From: UBA6136 sp964386975
GTDB taxonomy: Bacteria > Pseudomonadota > Gammaproteobacteria > Methylococcales > Methylococcaceae
Length of the DNA stretch: 5,536 bases
Assembly: GCA_964386975.1 (NCBI GenBank)
Contig: CAYLUS010000073.1
Coordinates: 1 to 5,536, forward strand
Direction of reading: 5' to 3'
Shown: in pieces, positions 4,994-5,536 of the stretch
Numbering within the stretch: position 1 is the first letter of the stretch
Layout of the letters: every line of letters starts with the position of its first letter
Position numbers and translations under genes: made by a program
The notes under the pieces: model-generated
What the model saw: the letters and a program-made list of their open reading frames with translations, nothing else
Databases searched by the model: none
Told to the model about the DNA's origin: nothing

Positions 4994-5536
4994 GTGGCGC
5001 TGCCACGTTGCCGCATTCCCGAGACATGGGGATGGAAGTGAACGGCATTCGGCTCCATGTCACCGACGTCGGGGAGGGCCCCTTGCTGGTCCTCCTGCAC
5101 GGGTTTCCCGAAAACGGCAACTGCTGGAACCCGCTGCTTCCATCGCTTGTAGCGGCAGGTTACCGGGTCGTGGTACCGGATCTTCGCGGCTATAACCACT
5201 CCGACAAACCCAAAGGCATTGCCGCTTATCGCCTGAACCTACTGGCCCGGGACATCCACGAATTGGTGAATGCGCTGGGCGAGCGGAAGGCGACCTTGAT
5301 CGGTCATGACTGGGGCGGGGTAGTGGCCTTCGCCGTGTCGCTCCTCTTTCCGGCTTCGGTTCACCGTCTGGTCGTCATCAATGCGCCACACCCAGGGCGA
5401 TTCATTGAGCGGCTCTGGATCTCGCGCCAACTGCTCAAGTCCTGGTATGTGTTTGCCTGCCTCTGTCCTGTGATTCCCGAAGCCTACATTCGCTTTGGTG
5501 ACTTCAAGGCGCTCCGGGCGCTCTTTAGAAATGACC
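4990..5536 (+). CDS. Alpha/beta-hydrolase, epoxide hydrolase type (3' end beyond window)
   Basis: The 182 visible residues are the N-terminal part of an alpha/beta-hydrolase close to soluble epoxide hydrolases and haloalkane dehalogenases. HGFPE at 37-41 supplies the oxyanion hole, PDLRGYNHSDKP at 63-74 is the next conserved loop, and GHDWGG at 105-110 is the nucleophile elbow with Asp107, an aspartate rather than serine, which in this family attacks the epoxide or C-halogen carbon. NAPHP at 131-135 and QLLKSWYVFACLCPVIPE at 147-164 fit the start of the cap domain of epoxide hydrolases. The acid, histidine and most cap residues that would decide the substrate lie past the right edge. No signal peptide is seen, so it is probably cytoplasmic. 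ATG 4990-4992 overlaps the transporter stop; GGGGGA (4981-4986) may be its ribosome binding site. GTG or ATG codons at 5026-5040 are weaker alternatives. Confidence 0.9.
   Translation, partial: MSGAATLPHSRDMGMEVNGIRLHVTDVGEGPLLVLLHGFPENGNCWNPLLPSLVAAGYRVVVPDLRGYNHSDKPKGIAAYRLNLLARDIHELVNALGERKATLIGHDWGGVVAFAVSLLFPASVHRLVVINAPHPGRFIERLWISRQLLKSWYVFACLCPVIPEAYIRFGDFKALRALFRND

Noticed and set aside
4872..5430. Plus-strand 107-residue ORF and minus-strand ORFs over the transporter/hydrolase junction
   Set aside because: Out of frame with the clear transporter C-terminus and the hydrolase with HGFPE and GHDWGG.

Overview
This window looks like chromosomal DNA from a Gram-negative, probably proteobacterial, organism. 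It has medium GC content by eye, Shine-Dalgarno-led genes, a YddA/SbmA-BacA-type inner-membrane transporter, and a YedK-type SRAP protein with a FitA-like antitoxin start beside it. I cannot name the species. A run of exactly 100 N (3020-3119) shows that this is a scaffolded draft assembly.

Layout. The left half is read on the minus strand. From the gap leftwards it carries a DUF4239 (bestrophin-like) membrane protein (2186-2962), a small lysine-rich gene that seems to be broken by two single-base shifts (1823-2081), and an unrecognised four-helix membrane protein (1292-1798). After a gene-poor stretch of about 440 bases (853-1291) come a complete SRAP/YedK-family abasic-site DNA-protein crosslinking protein (172-852) and the first 23 codons of a FitA-like ribbon-helix-helix antitoxin running off the left edge (1-69). 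The spacer between the last two holds nested inverted repeats that could be the antitoxin's operator.

The right half is read on the plus strand, divergent from the DUF4239 gene across the gap. It carries a 591-residue fused permease-ATPase of the ABC_membrane_2 (YddA/SbmA-BacA-related) type (3218-4993). Its stop overlaps the start of an alpha/beta-hydrolase of the epoxide-hydrolase type (4990-5536, cut by the right edge) in an ATGA junction, so the two are probably translationally coupled.

The most notable observation concerns the transporter. The membrane half keeps its family motifs, but the nucleotide-binding half has lost almost every catalytic motif (P-loop lysine, Q-loop glutamine, signature serine and glycine, Walker B glutamate, switch histidine) without losing the reading frame or the overall fold pattern. 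It reads as a pseudo-ATPase, suggesting a transporter that no longer uses ATP, as in the NBD-less SbmA/BacA proteins, or that depends on another ATPase. The second notable point is a set of places where restoring one base in a short homopolymer would rebuild a longer, more sensible reading frame (G run 2076-2079, T run 1915-1918, C run near 3209-3217). These may be assembly errors or real gene decay.
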